Positions 10,699 to 21,363 of a DNA stretch of 64,000 nt are shown here, one piece after another. Position 1 is the first letter of the stretch, and each line of letters opens with the position of its first letter. Both the position numbers and the translations under genes were made by a program. The DNA comes from Amoebophrya sp. A120 (lineage: Eukaryota; Sar; Dinophyceae; Syndiniales; Amoebophryaceae), in contig CAJINV010000001.1 in assembly GCA_905178155.1 (NCBI GenBank), positions 16,306,142-16,370,141 of the forward strand, written 5' to 3'. The notes beneath the pieces were generated by a model. That model made no database searches, was not told where the DNA came from, and saw nothing but the letters and a program-made list of their open reading frames with translations.

Positions 10699-11430
10699 TC
10701 TGATCAAGCAATGATCTGCTTCTCTCTGCGAAAATTAAGCAGCTTAATGACAAAAGCCGAAAACAAAGCGACCTCATTTTAAGCTTCTTTCCTTGCATTC
10801 GTCGAAGCACAACTCTTGGCACATTTTGTACCACCAGCGCATTCTCGCAAACGACAAGTAAAATCAGATTGAGATGAGTATTGATACTGTGGGTCTCGCT
10901 TCGTAACGCAGAGTTTCTACCGGCGACCCGCGTTCTTATCGCTTTCTTCGACAAATCGGTGATGTTGAACGTAGTGCAATCAACAATTAGTCCGTCAAGG
11001 TCTCTATATCTATCAATTTCTATTTCAATTTGTTGACGTCGTCATCATCTGGTATCGTGTACTGCCATTCGTTTTGCTCCGTCGCGTCTTCTAGAATCTT
11101 ACTTTTTTCCTCGTGAAAGTGGTAGATAGCACGTGGCAGAAGAACGTCCGTCGTCTTGGGTCGTATCATGATGCCGTAATCGTCGTACCCACTTTTCTCC
11201 CAAAGCAACACTCATTGCCGGTATCGCTCCGAAAGTGAATCGTGGTCCAGCTAGTTTTTATGATCGTTACCTCATCATGTTGATCGCCTCCTCTCATTAC
11301 TAGATTCGTTGAAACTGAAAGAAATCTTTTTTTGTTCTGGGAAAAAACAAAAAGTTGAAAATAAAGGCGCAAATACCACGAAGCATCGATTTGATGTCGA
11401 GTTGCGGCTGAGCAGACGAAAGCCGCCACT
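10699..11430. other. Intergenic, no supported gene
   Basis: AT-richer spacer of about 730 bases. The minus-strand frames here (for example 10553-10954 and 11166-11498) show no domain or splice pattern that I can support. Confidence 0.5.
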
Positions 11431-13327
11431 ATGAAACTGCGAATTTTTCCGCGGTCCCGCCCCGGGCGGCTGAACTTCGCCATTTTCCAGTGGATCACCT
11501 ACATGCAACCATGGTTGATCACGCAAACGCATGCGTGCATCCCCTGGTGCAGCCTGAACCAGGTGCACAAGTTCTGGATGGATACCATGTGGATGAAGTC
11601 ACTGCTCATGGACAGCCCGGTATTTTGAATCGTGTTATTTCTTTCAACGTTAGCTTCTACATAACCTTCTCCTTCGGTCTACTCGCATTCTTTGTACGTA
11701 CTCACAGTAAACATCGATAAACTATGTGAACCTGTTGTAGAAGTGACAAAATACAGTAAAGTCACACTTGATCTCAAATCCATCTCGATTATTATCCCAG
11801 TTATTTTTATAAGCTGCGGGGGGCGGGGGTCCCCGGGGGTCTGCGGGGGTCTGCGGGGCTCGATTCATTCTAAAGGAGAAAAAAACAAAAGATNTTCTGC
11901 AAAAAAGTTCTCGAATGCAAAACGCGAATCAAAAAGGACCCCCGCAGACCCCCGCGCTGCGGAAACTGCCCCCCTTATAAAAAAGGCTGTTATCCATCGT
12001 GCGACAGAGCCTGAAGGGTGGTTCTGGTTCGTTTCGGATGGTGGAGAGTTTACAGCGGGACGCATTGAAGGCGATGATCAACGGGTTTATCGAGCGAAGC
12101 ATCGACCCCTACGACCCCGGCGACGGTTTTGCCACCATGTTCGTGTACGACATCAAGAACGACTACTCGAGTTACGACTGCTTTCTGATGGTGAACTGGG
12201 GCGAGAAGCGGAGCGGCCTCCGGATCGGTGACCTGCGCGCCAACGAGCTGGGCACCCACGGCTCGCTCGCCCGCGTGTGGAACTACCCCCCCGGCGAGGA
12301 AAACTGTCTCACCTGGGTCACGGACCTGAGCACCTTCAACACCGTGCAGGCCGCCGTGACCGCCGCAAACAATGTGCGAAACGACAACTGGGCCTTCTTT
12401 CGCAAAGTAGCCAGTTACACGAAAGCCGCAATCGGATCCGCTGCAGTCTTGACCATGTCATCCATCCCACTCGAGTATGTGTCTGTCCTTCTTCCTTTTT
12501 GCTCTGCATGCTACTTGTTTTCAGCGAAACATACTAAATTCGGTACAAACAAAATCCCAGTAGACAATCTTCGATGCTCCAAAATTGAATAATCCCAGAC
12601 GCGGTGTGAACTTACCGAGCTACGTGAAACTGGAGGTGGTGGACACGCGACTGATTCAGACCACCTTCAGCGGCAACGGACCTAGTGGAGCCTACCGCAT
12701 GATGGACAACCTTCCGGAGGACGAGCGAATTCTCATTTTGGAAGACATCGAGAAGCAAGAGCTCTGGGACGTATAGAAACTGTTTTCCGAATTAGTACAA
12801 AAATACTTACAAACACACGTGATGATTGCTTGTTGTCAACTCGAAACAGACCACTTAGGGTACTACTGAAGTCAAGATTAACTTTTCGTTGGAGCTCCAT
12901 ACAAAGCAAAAAACAATTACAAACAGAACGTCTGCTTTGGCGTGATGTTCTCGGTTCTCACGGCGCTGATCGTGACGATCTGCCTGTTGGTGTTGTGCAA
13001 CGTGCTGCTCGTGGAAACAGTGTCGGGGAAACGAAAGCGCTACGACTACATCGACGATGAGTATGTCTGAACCGGATATTCATTGGACGTCTTTTCTTCT
13101 CTTTGGAAGAGGAGGTTGTTGGATTTTCACAATTTTTTACGCATATTAATTTCCATTTCAGTTTCTTTTTCAAAATTTTCATCACTGTTACTAGAGTTTT
13201 TGGATTTGTATACCATTTTTTGTGCAACATGGCAATGGCATAAATTAATTGTACAAAGCTTGAATGTTTCGGATTGCGTTTCTTGTGACTAACTAACTCA
13301 TTTACATTTTTCAGTTTCCATGAATAA
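11431..13327 (+). CDS. Unknown five-exon protein with C-terminal membrane anchor
   Basis: Exons 11431-11619, 12008-12474, 12599-12770, 12927-13060 and 13315-13327 join in phase to 324 residues. Donors are GTATTT, GTATGT, GTATAG and GTATGT. The last intron has a textbook branch-point-like CTAAC and pyrimidine tract before TTTCAG, and the final exon is only 13 nt. The N-terminus is Trp/Met-rich and basic. The middle is a folded-looking domain (for example DPYDPGDGFATMFVYDIKND and WNYPPGEENCLTWVTDLSTF). Near the C-terminus is one strong transmembrane helix (VLTALIVTICLLVLCNVLLV) followed by a basic then acidic tail, suggesting a tail-anchored or single-pass protein. I do not recognise the family. 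The first intron (388 nt) contains an inverted-repeat element with one ambiguous base. Confidence 0.65.
11805..11982. mobile_element. Intronic inverted-repeat element (introner or MITE-like)
   Basis: About 178 bp inside the first intron of the surrounding gene. It begins TTTTATAAG (11805-11813) and ends with its complement CTTATAAAA (11974-11982). Just inside, GGGGGTCTGCGGGGGTC recurs in inverted orientation as GACCCCCGCAGACCCCC (11937-11953). The GC-extreme arms flank an A-rich centre with an undetermined base at 11894. No coding capacity. A GTTAT motif occurs near both outer sides but is not directly adjacent on the right, so a target duplication is not established. Structure and location fit a non-autonomous TIR element or an introner; which one is open. 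Confidence 0.6.
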
Positions 13328-13921
13328 ACAGTATCTATGAATACCGATGATAGCATCAAAGATTACAAATACAGATGGTAGTGGTAGGTCCTTCAGTTTT
13401 GGCTGCTTCCAGTGTATGACGAACAAACATTTTGCTATTGCAACAGCATGTGGCACGTCCAAATTGTACAGTAGCAGCACGCTGCCAAATAAAACGACTT
13501 CATAATTCGTCGATCAGATGTTGCAATCAACACGATAGTTGCCCCGACTTGTTCGCCTTCACGGAGATGCTTCTACGATCACCCTGGTGGATCGATCCAA
13601 AATCGCAGAAGGACGCCCCGCAGAGGAAGTCAAGCTCAAGCTCAACAGAAACAGCATACAAGATTCATCGAAGCGGGATCAATTTTTCAAAACTGCTTCT
13701 TGCGTAGCCATCGAAAAACGAGGTTCTTCAAACATCACCTTCCCAAGGATTGATCACAGTGATCTGAGACTTTTGTAAAATCAATGAGGACAGCGACAGC
13801 CCTGTGTCAGTTTTTCTTAGTCGTCATTATCTCCGAACGATGAGTGTGATGAACCCGGCAAGATAGTGGCAGAAATAGGTTTGAAAATCTTCACAAAGAC
13901 AGCGCTACTAAAACCGAGACC
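13328..13921. other. Intergenic, no supported gene
   Basis: Spacer with short frames only. A frame at 13539-13778 has some protein-like composition but no start context or motif that would justify a call. Confidence 0.45.
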
Positions 13922-16135
13922 ATGATTTCTGCCGGAGGGAAGATTAAATTCGTGACGTCCACATCGGAGCACCAAACCCTGGAGCCGACTGCGACAGTTG
14001 CGAGCAGCAGTACTTCTACCTTGGCGCCTGCAGCTGCAGGCGGAACTACAGCAGTAGCCTCGACTTCTTCGGCCTCCAATGGTTTATTGCGCATTTTGCT
14101 GGTGGGCTCCGTCCGCGGGAGGGTGCGGCAGTTGCACGGCATGCTGCAGAAGTTTAAAGACCCCTTCGACGTGTGCTTTTGTGTGGGCGAGTTTAGTAGC
14201 GAGGACATGGATATCGAGGGTGATTTGGAGTTCGACCGCACGCCCGTGTATTTCATTGACTGCGGCCCGGCGTGCCAAGCGCTGATCGACGAGGGCGACG
14301 AGGAGATCCTGCCGGGATTGTACTTCCTCGGGCACTCGGGCGTGACCGAGATCGAAGTGAAGAAGCAGAAGCTGAAGATCGCCTTTCTCAGCGGCCGCAG
14401 CATGATCCGCGAGGGACTGCTGAAGCACCAGGCTGCCGCTGAAGCTGCAGCAGTTGCTGACGGCGCGGCGGGCCACAACTCATCTTCTTCTAGCAGTGCA
14501 ACCAGTGCAGTTGTTGGGCCACCACTTACAGGCACGAATTCCTCGTCCAGCTCCACCGTGACGGGACTGGACCAGGTTGCGGCGTATTTCACAAGCGAGG
14601 ACTTGTTTATCGACGGGTGTTATTCGCAGTTGTGCGTCGAGCGGCTGCAGGAGGAGCTGGAACTGGAGACGCGTCCGCCCACCGTTATGACGGGGGGACG
14701 CCAGGAAGTCAAGCTTCCGGGCTCGCTGTCCGACAGCGCCGGACGCGGACTGGATTTCTTCCTCTGCGCCGAGGGCTGTTTTGGGCGAACGCTGCTGGAC
14801 AAGAACCGTCCCTTCATCGACCTGTTTCTGCCGAAGCGGGTTAGCGGCGTGGCCGCGCCGCTGCCCGGAGCCGCGCAGTCCAGAACTCCACTTGGTGAGT
14901 ACGAGGCTAGAACCACCTCCATATTACCGGGCGCGAATGCAAAAAAGGTGGGCCCCGCTGGGCCCTCCCGGCCACTGGTAATTCGTTCGATTGAGGACGT
15001 AAAGACGCGGCTCGCGGATATCCGGGAATTCGATCTGGTTGGCAACTTGGTTCAGCAGGCCGAGCCCCGATACTTCGTGTGCTCCAAACACGTCGCAGCA
15101 ATGAGTGCTGCGGCAGAAGACCAGGACGCGGTAGAAGACGACGCGGACGATGATGCGGACAAAAGCGACGACAGCGACGACCAATTTGCGGCACTCCCCA
15201 CTCTGCCTGAAGATGACGAACAGGTGGAGAACGACGACGGCCCCGGCAACGCGAAAATCGAACCAGCTGTCGCGGAAAAAAAAGCAGCGCCACAACCTGC
15301 CCTGGGATCATCCACCTCCGCAACAGGTTCCGCCACCAGCAAACCTTCCCCGGGCGCGCAACTGCAGCACGCGAATCCGGATGCGTACAAGTACCGGCCG
15401 CCGTGGCAGGCGGCGCAGCGCGCCATCGAGGTGAACACGGCGCAACTGGATGATCCCAGCCTGGTGAAGCTGTTGACCGAGTTGGCAGACACACAGAAAA
15501 ACACGGTCAGAGTCGGGTTCACGACGAAGCTGTTCGCGCTCGACGACGTAAAATTTGCCGGAGGGGACGAAGGCGCCGATGTTGGCGCAGCGGACCACGA
15601 AGCGGCAGGAACAACAAACGCGGCCGCGAGTAAGAAAGCGGCGGTGCCGACCAAAATTCTGAATCCCAGTTTCTCCATTCACGGGCTGAGCTTCACCGGA
15701 ACCGCGCACCTGGATTTGGAAAAGTTTGCCCGAGAGTTCTTCCACAACGCGACGCCGAACGCCTTCACGGGGCACGAAGTCCCCTTCAGCGAGGTGGAGA
15801 AGGCGCGCCGGCGACTCGAGCGGGACAAGCGCGAGCGGGAGCAAAAGTCGCTGGCAGAGTTCCGCGCCGCCCAGTACGCCGCGGGCGGCTTCGTAGCGCC
15901 CGAGGGGCAACTGGACAAGGAAGAAATGTACCGGTGGAAGAAGAAGTTTGGCATTACCAGCGACGATCTGGCGGCTGGGCACGAGTTCATCGACGCGAAA
16001 CGACGGAAGCTGGAAGAACCGAAGGAAAAGAAAGAGTATCGCAAGAGCCTCTACCATAACCAGCGGCCAGTGGACAAAAAGAAGGAGCATATGAAGCGGG
16101 AGAAACAAAACGCACGCAAGGAACGATTCAAATAA
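13922..16135 (+). CDS. CWF19L1/Drn1-like splicing-associated protein
   Basis: A single frame of 737 codons. After a low-complexity start, residues about 57-165 match the N-terminal metallophosphatase-like domain of CWF19-like protein 1 (yeast Drn1): RILLVGSVRGRVRQLHGML, then PFDVCFCVGEFSSED, then TPVYFIDCGP and LYFLGHSGVTEIEVKKQKLK. A later segment (DLVGNLVQQAEPRYFVCSKH) matches the region where this family checks its own fold. Acidic and Ala/Ser-rich linkers follow. The C-terminal third is charged and helical (ARRRLERDKREREQKSLAEF), ending in a very basic tail. The HIT-like CwfJ C-terminal modules with their Cys/His motif are not evident. Family members interact with the lariat debranching enzyme and spent spliceosomes in the nucleus. 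The role here is inferred by homology. Confidence 0.72.
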   Translation: MISAGGKIKFVTSTSEHQTLEPTATVASSSTSTLAPAAAGGTTAVASTSSASNGLLRILLVGSVRGRVRQLHGMLQKFKDPFDVCFCVGEFSSEDMDIEGDLEFDRTPVYFIDCGPACQALIDEGDEEILPGLYFLGHSGVTEIEVKKQKLKIAFLSGRSMIREGLLKHQAAAEAAAVADGAAGHNSSSSSSATSAVVGPPLTGTNSSSSSTVTGLDQVAAYFTSEDLFIDGCYSQLCVERLQEELELETRPPTVMTGGRQEVKLPGSLSDSAGRGLDFFLCAEGCFGRTLLDKNRPFIDLFLPKRVSGVAAPLPGAAQSRTPLGEYEARTTSILPGANAKKVGPAGPSRPLVIRSIEDVKTRLADIREFDLVGNLVQQAEPRYFVCSKHVAAMSAAAEDQDAVEDDADDDADKSDDSDDQFAALPTLPEDDEQVENDDGPGNAKIEPAVAEKKAAPQPALGSSTSATGSATSKPSPGAQLQHANPDAYKYRPPWQAAQRAIEVNTAQLDDPSLVKLLTELADTQKNTVRVGFTTKLFALDDVKFAGGDEGADVGAADHEAAGTTNAAASKKAAVPTKILNPSFSIHGLSFTGTAHLDLEKFAREFFHNATPNAFTGHEVPFSEVEKARRRLERDKREREQKSLAEFRAAQYAAGGFVAPEGQLDKEEMYRWKKKFGITSDDLAAGHEFIDAKRRKLEEPKEKKEYRKSLYHNQRPVDKKKEHMKREKQNARKERFK

Positions 16136-16459
16136 AATGAAGTTTATTCTATGCTTCAGGCTGCTTCTTGTTCATGAAGCGCGTCGTCCTCCTTCTGTGA
16201 GAATTTATGACGAAAAAAACCCTTTCGAACAAGTATGACCAGCACGAATCGTACCTACTACGACGACATTGTTTTTCAACAATCACTGTGAAAAAAACAA
16301 AAAACTACGAGGCGGCGCACTGCTTGACTTGGATCTTCAATATCGACAGAGTGTTCGTTCCTCCCGCAAAAGATATTTCCGTTGTAAGTGAAATCAGGCT
16401 AGGCACTAATCTCGCCAAAAGCAGCTGTATGTGACACTTTTCCGTGTCGCGTTCGCAGG
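16136..16459. other. Intergenic spacer
   Basis: About 320 bases with no supported gene. It carries the 3' end of the CWF19L1-like gene and the leader of the next one. Confidence 0.5.
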
Positions 16460-18526
16460 ATGGTGGGATTCTCTTCTCTTGCTTTCGTTTTTGCAGCCTT
16501 TGCGTTTCCGTTTGCCGCGCTCAGTACAAGTACCCTTTCTGCCTCTGCAGCGGAGAACCTGGCAGAGTATCAGCTTGCCGCGGAATCGAGCAAAGCCATC
16601 GAGAGGCCACCACAGCTCTTCCGCAGGACCAGTGTCGCCCAATTAACAGACCGGGAGGCCACAGTCAGTGCCCTGGGATGGTTCCCCTTTGGCGGTCGGA
16701 CGCGCGCACAGAGGGAGCGACTTTATGATGCACTCTACCCCCGTAGAGAACCGGCGCAAGCAAACGTTGGACCTCGAACTACTTCGCCTGGCACGAAAAA
16801 GGATGAGAGTAGAACTAAACACCCCCAGGTAATAATAGTACGGAAGAATGATCCGCACTTGCCGCCGGTGGTCTTCGTTCATGGAATGATTGGTTCCGGC
16901 ATTATGGCCAATTTGTCCGATCGAAAGGAGCGGAAGCACTTTTTCTGTGCAAAAAACGGCGAGAACTACACCCTGTGGTTCGACCCGAAGCACAATTTGC
17001 TGCCTTTCGAATTCGATTGCTGGGCCGACAACCTGTCGTTGCACTGGAAAACACAATCCGGCAGCGCGGACCTGCGACTCGCCGACGAAGATCTGGGGCT
17101 CCACTCTTTCGTGCCGGAACGCTCTCGGCCCCTCGGTTTAGACGTCCCGCCCCTGTTGGCCGGCGGCATCGGGGCCTGGAACACGCTCTTGTGGGGCAAC
17201 CTGACGGAGAAACTGGGCTACGACAACCGCCAGGCCGGGGTGGTGGCCTACGACTGGCGCAAGGGACCCGAGGAATTCGCCGCCGATGGCACCTTCGTGC
17301 GGGTACAGCAGACCATTGAGTACTACTACAAGCATAACGAAAACACGAAGGTCGCGCTGTTGTCGATCTCGATGGGTTGCCCGTTTCTGCTCTGGTTCCT
17401 GCACTGGGTCGACCGCACGCGAGGGGAAGAGGAGGGGAAACGGTGGAAGGACACATATCTGGAGGTGTGGGTGTCCCTTAGTGGCGTGTTCGCGGGAGCG
17501 CCGGAAATGGTCAGCGAGGCCCTGATGCCCACGGACCGGGATGTGTACGGGATCACGACGAAAAAACCCTTTTCGCTCTACATCACCAAACAAAAAATCC
17601 GCGACATCGTTGGCACGTGGTCCGGGCCACTGGGCATGCTGCCACAGTCGCTGGATGACCGCGTGGTGCTGTGGGTCACATCGAAACAAAAAGAAGGTGA
17701 TGCGCAAAACATGACAACAAGCACGGGAGCTGCAGGAGCTTTCGCCATCGGCAACGACCACTCACTAGCGGGACCGGGAGGCAGCGACAGCCCTAAGATG
17801 CGCACTCAAGTACCAGGTTTTGCCCGCACCGAAGCGGGGCGCAGCACAAGCACTCCAGTCGCTGGTCTGAAAAATGAAGCGACCAAAGTGAAACAAACCG
17901 CCTCTCACGCAGCGCCGAAAGTAGTTCCTTATCGCGGTCGCGAGCTCCAGCGGGCTTTCGAGGACGCGGGGCGCCCGGTGTCCGCGCAGTTGTGGGCAAC
18001 GCACCAAGCGAAAAACTGGACCGACCTGGGTTCCCCGGGTGTTAATCTGGAATGCATGTACGGAGTTAATGTGCCGACGGAAATCGGATGGGTATACGGA
18101 CAAGGCTTCGGGAAGTCCCCCACAGAAGTTTTCATGGAAAACGAAACGCAGAGGGTGCTTTCTTCATCTACAGTCGGCACGACGGCGCGTGATCAGACTA
18201 TTCCAAGAACATCGACAACTCGGACCTACGCTTCCAGTCAGCATCATCCTCATCACTCGGAGGAAAACTTCGTAGCGGCGTCGGGCGATGGTGTCGTCAA
18301 TCTTTTGTCGCTCGACCACTGCCGCTACTTGTACCAGGAAAGCAGCAAGTACGTCAAGGTTACACAGTATGACGGCCTCTCCCACACGGATTTGGCCTGG
18401 GCTCCGGGTCCGTTCGACCGGATTATGCAGGTTCTGCAAAGCGCCGCAGAAAAGAACGCACAGATAACGAGCAATGTCGAGAAGACGGCAGCGGTGGCTG
18501 CTGAGAAGGCGATTATCTACATTTGA
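16460..18526 (+). CDS. LCAT/PDAT-family acyltransferase, secreted or lumenal
   Basis: A single frame of 688 codons with a signal peptide (residues 1 to about 31, SSLAFVFAAFAFPFAALSTS). The alpha/beta hydrolase core is that of lecithin:cholesterol or phospholipid:diacylglycerol acyltransferases: PPVVFVHGMIGSGI at the first strand, the family's WADNLSL lid region, YDWRKGPEEF, then nucleophile motif LLSISMGCPF with Ser304. The remaining triad members are visible as ASGDGVVN (Asp610) and GLSHTDLAW (His642). A residue oddity is Ser in place of the usual His two before the nucleophile. Low-complexity insertions lie between the nucleophile and Asp. The predicted reaction is transfer of a fatty acyl group from a phospholipid to a sterol or diacylglycerol in the ER lumen or outside the cell; the acceptor is not determinable from sequence. 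Confidence 0.88.
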   Translation: MVGFSSLAFVFAAFAFPFAALSTSTLSASAAENLAEYQLAAESSKAIERPPQLFRRTSVAQLTDREATVSALGWFPFGGRTRAQRERLYDALYPRREPAQANVGPRTTSPGTKKDESRTKHPQVIIVRKNDPHLPPVVFVHGMIGSGIMANLSDRKERKHFFCAKNGENYTLWFDPKHNLLPFEFDCWADNLSLHWKTQSGSADLRLADEDLGLHSFVPERSRPLGLDVPPLLAGGIGAWNTLLWGNLTEKLGYDNRQAGVVAYDWRKGPEEFAADGTFVRVQQTIEYYYKHNENTKVALLSISMGCPFLLWFLHWVDRTRGEEEGKRWKDTYLEVWVSLSGVFAGAPEMVSEALMPTDRDVYGITTKKPFSLYITKQKIRDIVGTWSGPLGMLPQSLDDRVVLWVTSKQKEGDAQNMTTSTGAAGAFAIGNDHSLAGPGGSDSPKMRTQVPGFARTEAGRSTSTPVAGLKNEATKVKQTASHAAPKVVPYRGRELQRAFEDAGRPVSAQLWATHQAKNWTDLGSPGVNLECMYGVNVPTEIGWVYGQGFGKSPTEVFMENETQRVLSSSTVGTTARDQTIPRTSTTRTYASSQHHPHHSEENFVAASGDGVVNLLSLDHCRYLYQESSKYVKVTQYDGLSHTDLAWAPGPFDRIMQVLQSAAEKNAQITSNVEKTAAVAAEKAIIYI

Positions 18527-19104
18527 AATGTTTTAATTTCTCCCCGCAAAGATCATGAAGAAGTAGTTTACTTCTGAAGAACTGTAGACGAAACAGAAAG
18601 AGTCCCGGGACCGGTAGCAATTTTCTCAAGACAGGAATAGCAGTCCACCTTCAAGTTTCCTTCGGCACAAAGTACATTATTCAACATTTTGCTCTCAGTA
18701 AGACACAACAGGAGATAGATAAATATGAAACAAAACCGACCTATCGAAACCAAAAACGAACGCCCACCAGCAGATTCAGGATGAACTACAGTGGCGTCTG
18801 ATGTCACACGTTCGCAGATGCTTCTTTGGTTCCTGACTCGGTTGAAAACGCCAAAGCCAATACAGAACCGGCGCGCGGACAATCATGCCTTTCATGCAAG
18901 AACGGAGCCCACTTTGGTATCGGTACGCGTAAGTTCTCTCCACCCCTTGGCCCGCTTCTGTCGTGTCGTACTAAACAGAACAGATGTCGGCTCAATGTTG
19001 TCCTGTCCCTGCGATGCCTCGAACTCGAAGTGCGGCTGTGTTGATGTTGAAGAACATGAACGTGAACACGCATACAATAGAGCTACGGACTTACTTTAGT
19101 TTCC
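18527..19104. other. Intergenic, no supported gene
   Basis: Spacer of about 580 bases with only short overlapping frames on both strands. Confidence 0.5.
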
Positions 19105-21363
19105 GTGCCAAACAAAATCAATGCTGTCACACTCGTTGCAGATAGACGAAATTTGGTCTTCCTCATCCTTCTTCACGTGATGCTTTTATTTTTGCGGAAG
19201 CGGGGACAAAATCAAAAAGGTGGCTCATTCTGCAACTTTTGTAGATTTTACTCTGTTTATGCACTATTTGAACTGCCTCTTTTGATGGTGCTCTTGGTTG
19301 CTCAGCGTGGCTCCTCGACAGCTTCCGAAATGTTTATCACCGCCGCGAACGTGCTGGGTGCCGATGACAGAAACGTCGCAGAGAAGAAACAGGACTTGCG
19401 CGATCTGTCCTATCCCGCGCCGAAGTTTTTTCCGTTCCACCCACACCGCCTGGTGATGGAGACCGTTCCGGGAACGTGCAACCTGTTTCTGCACAGGCAT
19501 CTGTGCGAAGAGTGGTCCGCCGGCAAGGCGTTTGAATTTGACCCGCACAACCGGGAAGCCATGGCCTCCGTGCTCCACGACTGCTTCTATCGGTTATATG
19601 AATCATCTCGCGCAGAAGCAGAAGCAGCCGGAGCAGGTGGAAGTACAGTGACAAGGTCTACTTCGTTGGCTCCTACTCCGTGTAGAGTGGTCGATGTGGG
19701 AAGCAATGTGGGAATGGCGACGGGTTTGGCTGCGAGCCTCGGAGCCCAGGTTCTGGCATTTGAGCCCCAAAGCGACCTGACCACCGCTCTGGAAAAAACC
19801 GTCGTCGTCAATCCCGGTTGGCAAGACCGCGTCCGCGTGTTCAGTGGGTTTGCGACTTTTGACCGAGAAAAGAAAGGCGTCGTGAAAAAGGTTCTCAAGA
19901 CGAGGCACGAGACAAAAGCGACAACTCTCCGCCAAGGAAATACCGATCCCTCAACGGCATCATCCAGTCGAAGTGCGGGCACTCGCAGCGGGTCAAAATC
20001 GGATCCCATTCCTCAGTTTTCGACCGGGCAGCAGTACCGTCTGGGAGACGGAGACAACTTCGGTCTTTTCCGCGCACGAGCGGAAAATGTCACGTTTCGC
20101 GTCCTCCAGGAGGATATCCCGTGGGGTTTCGCAAGCTTGAGCGCGAAGCACAAAAATAAACCAACATTTGTTCCCAACCAGACGAGTGATCAGGCAAAGC
20201 TGTCTGAAGCGACCCCACAAACTGTAGACCCGCAAGAACCTCCGCCAGGCCGCGACGTGGAAGACGAAGTCGTTCCGAAAGAAAACTCTACTACCAAGAA
20301 ACCTCCGGTTTTGGCGCTGGATTTGGTGAAGATTGATACCGACACGGTGGACGGGGAGCTTTTGCGCGGCTTCCTGGCGTACCAGAAGCGTGCCCTCTGG
20401 CGCGTAAAGAACTGGCTGTTCGAGGGTACCGGTGTCACCCCGGAGATCCTGTACGACTTTCTGCAAGCGCAGGACCTCCCGAAAGACCAACCGCCAGCCG
20501 CGACGGGCGACCACCAGGTGCATGATGGGCAGACTAGTACTAGAATTGGTACAACTGCTGGTAGAAGCGTGCAGCCCCGCCGGGCGTACTACACGATCTA
20601 CCGTCTGAACATGCACAACGGGTTCCGCTTCTTCAACGCCTCCGGCCACGACGTGCTGTCCGAATTTCGCCCCCTTCCCCCGAGCTCCGAGGTGGACCAG
20701 TGGGGCCGCGAGGTTTTTTCACAGCGGCTCATCAAAAACGCGATCCGGGTCAAGGATCTTGCGGAGCTCGAAGCCTCGTGCGCAGAACGAGAGCACGGAG
20801 GAGCCGACCAACGGCAGCAGGCGGGAACAAAACAGAACTTGCAAGATCAACAGCAGACAATGGGTCGCGAAGACGAGGAGGCTAGAAGTGGTGCAGCCGG
20901 GCGGACGATCGTTAAAGCGTGTGTCCTCGAGCTGCTGGCCGGCGCCTCGTGGCCTCGACGGGACATCGCCGCGTTGACGCACTTCTTTGTAACCACCGAA
21001 GAATTCGAGGAGGCGCCGGTGATGCGGTGGGTGCACACCGGTCCGTGGTGGCCCACCGAAGAGCCCGGGTCAGCCCGGTCCCGGAATCGGTACGCGTACC
21101 CGCACCCGAAGCTCTGGGAACCAGCCGCATACGAAAAGGTGTACAAGCAGAGGAAAAACGACCCAGCTTCCCCAGAAGTAGATTTTTACTCGCATTCGCG
21201 GCCAAAGCGCGACGCCGGGTTTCTCCTTGGCGACCAACTGGTTGTAGCCACACCGGTGCGCGTCAACGGTACGATGCGGGAGCACTATCGCGGAGCGCTG
21301 CGCCGCCGGACAAGGAGCGCAGCAATTCATACGGCTCGCAAAAATGTTCATCGGATGCACTAG
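19105..21363 (+). CDS. FkbM-type SAM-dependent methyltransferase, membrane-anchored
   Basis: A single frame of 752 codons. The N-terminus has two hydrophobic stretches (LVFLILLHVMLLFL and ALFELPLLMVLLVAQ), suggesting a signal anchor. Residues about 194-222 hold the SAM-binding motif of FkbM methyltransferases: RVVDVGSNVGMATGLAASLG followed by the acidic-loop strand VLAFEPQ. The second family block is at about 404-445 (LALDLVKIDTDTVDGELLRG, then VKNWLFEGTG), separated by a long Thr/Lys/Asp-rich insertion of about 150 residues. The C-terminal part is basic and unassigned. FkbM enzymes O-methylate small molecules or sugar residues. With several secretory-pathway sugar enzymes in the same window, methylation of a surface glycan is a reasonable guess, not a demonstration. 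The start could be a later Met such as the one in ASEMFITAAN. Confidence 0.75.
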   Translation: MPNKINAVTLVADRRNLVFLILLHVMLLFLRKRGQNQKGGSFCNFCRFYSVYALFELPLLMVLLVAQRGSSTASEMFITAANVLGADDRNVAEKKQDLRDLSYPAPKFFPFHPHRLVMETVPGTCNLFLHRHLCEEWSAGKAFEFDPHNREAMASVLHDCFYRLYESSRAEAEAAGAGGSTVTRSTSLAPTPCRVVDVGSNVGMATGLAASLGAQVLAFEPQSDLTTALEKTVVVNPGWQDRVRVFSGFATFDREKKGVVKKVLKTRHETKATTLRQGNTDPSTASSSRSAGTRSGSKSDPIPQFSTGQQYRLGDGDNFGLFRARAENVTFRVLQEDIPWGFASLSAKHKNKPTFVPNQTSDQAKLSEATPQTVDPQEPPPGRDVEDEVVPKENSTTKKPPVLALDLVKIDTDTVDGELLRGFLAYQKRALWRVKNWLFEGTGVTPEILYDFLQAQDLPKDQPPAATGDHQVHDGQTSTRIGTTAGRSVQPRRAYYTIYRLNMHNGFRFFNASGHDVLSEFRPLPPSSEVDQWGREVFSQRLIKNAIRVKDLAELEASCAEREHGGADQRQQAGTKQNLQDQQQTMGREDEEARSGAAGRTIVKACVLELLAGASWPRRDIAALTHFFVTTEEFEEAPVMRWVHTGPWWPTEEPGSARSRNRYAYPHPKLWEPAAYEKVYKQRKNDPASPEVDFYSHSRPKRDAGFLLGDQLVVATPVRVNGTMREHYRGALRRRTRSAAIHTARKNVHRMH

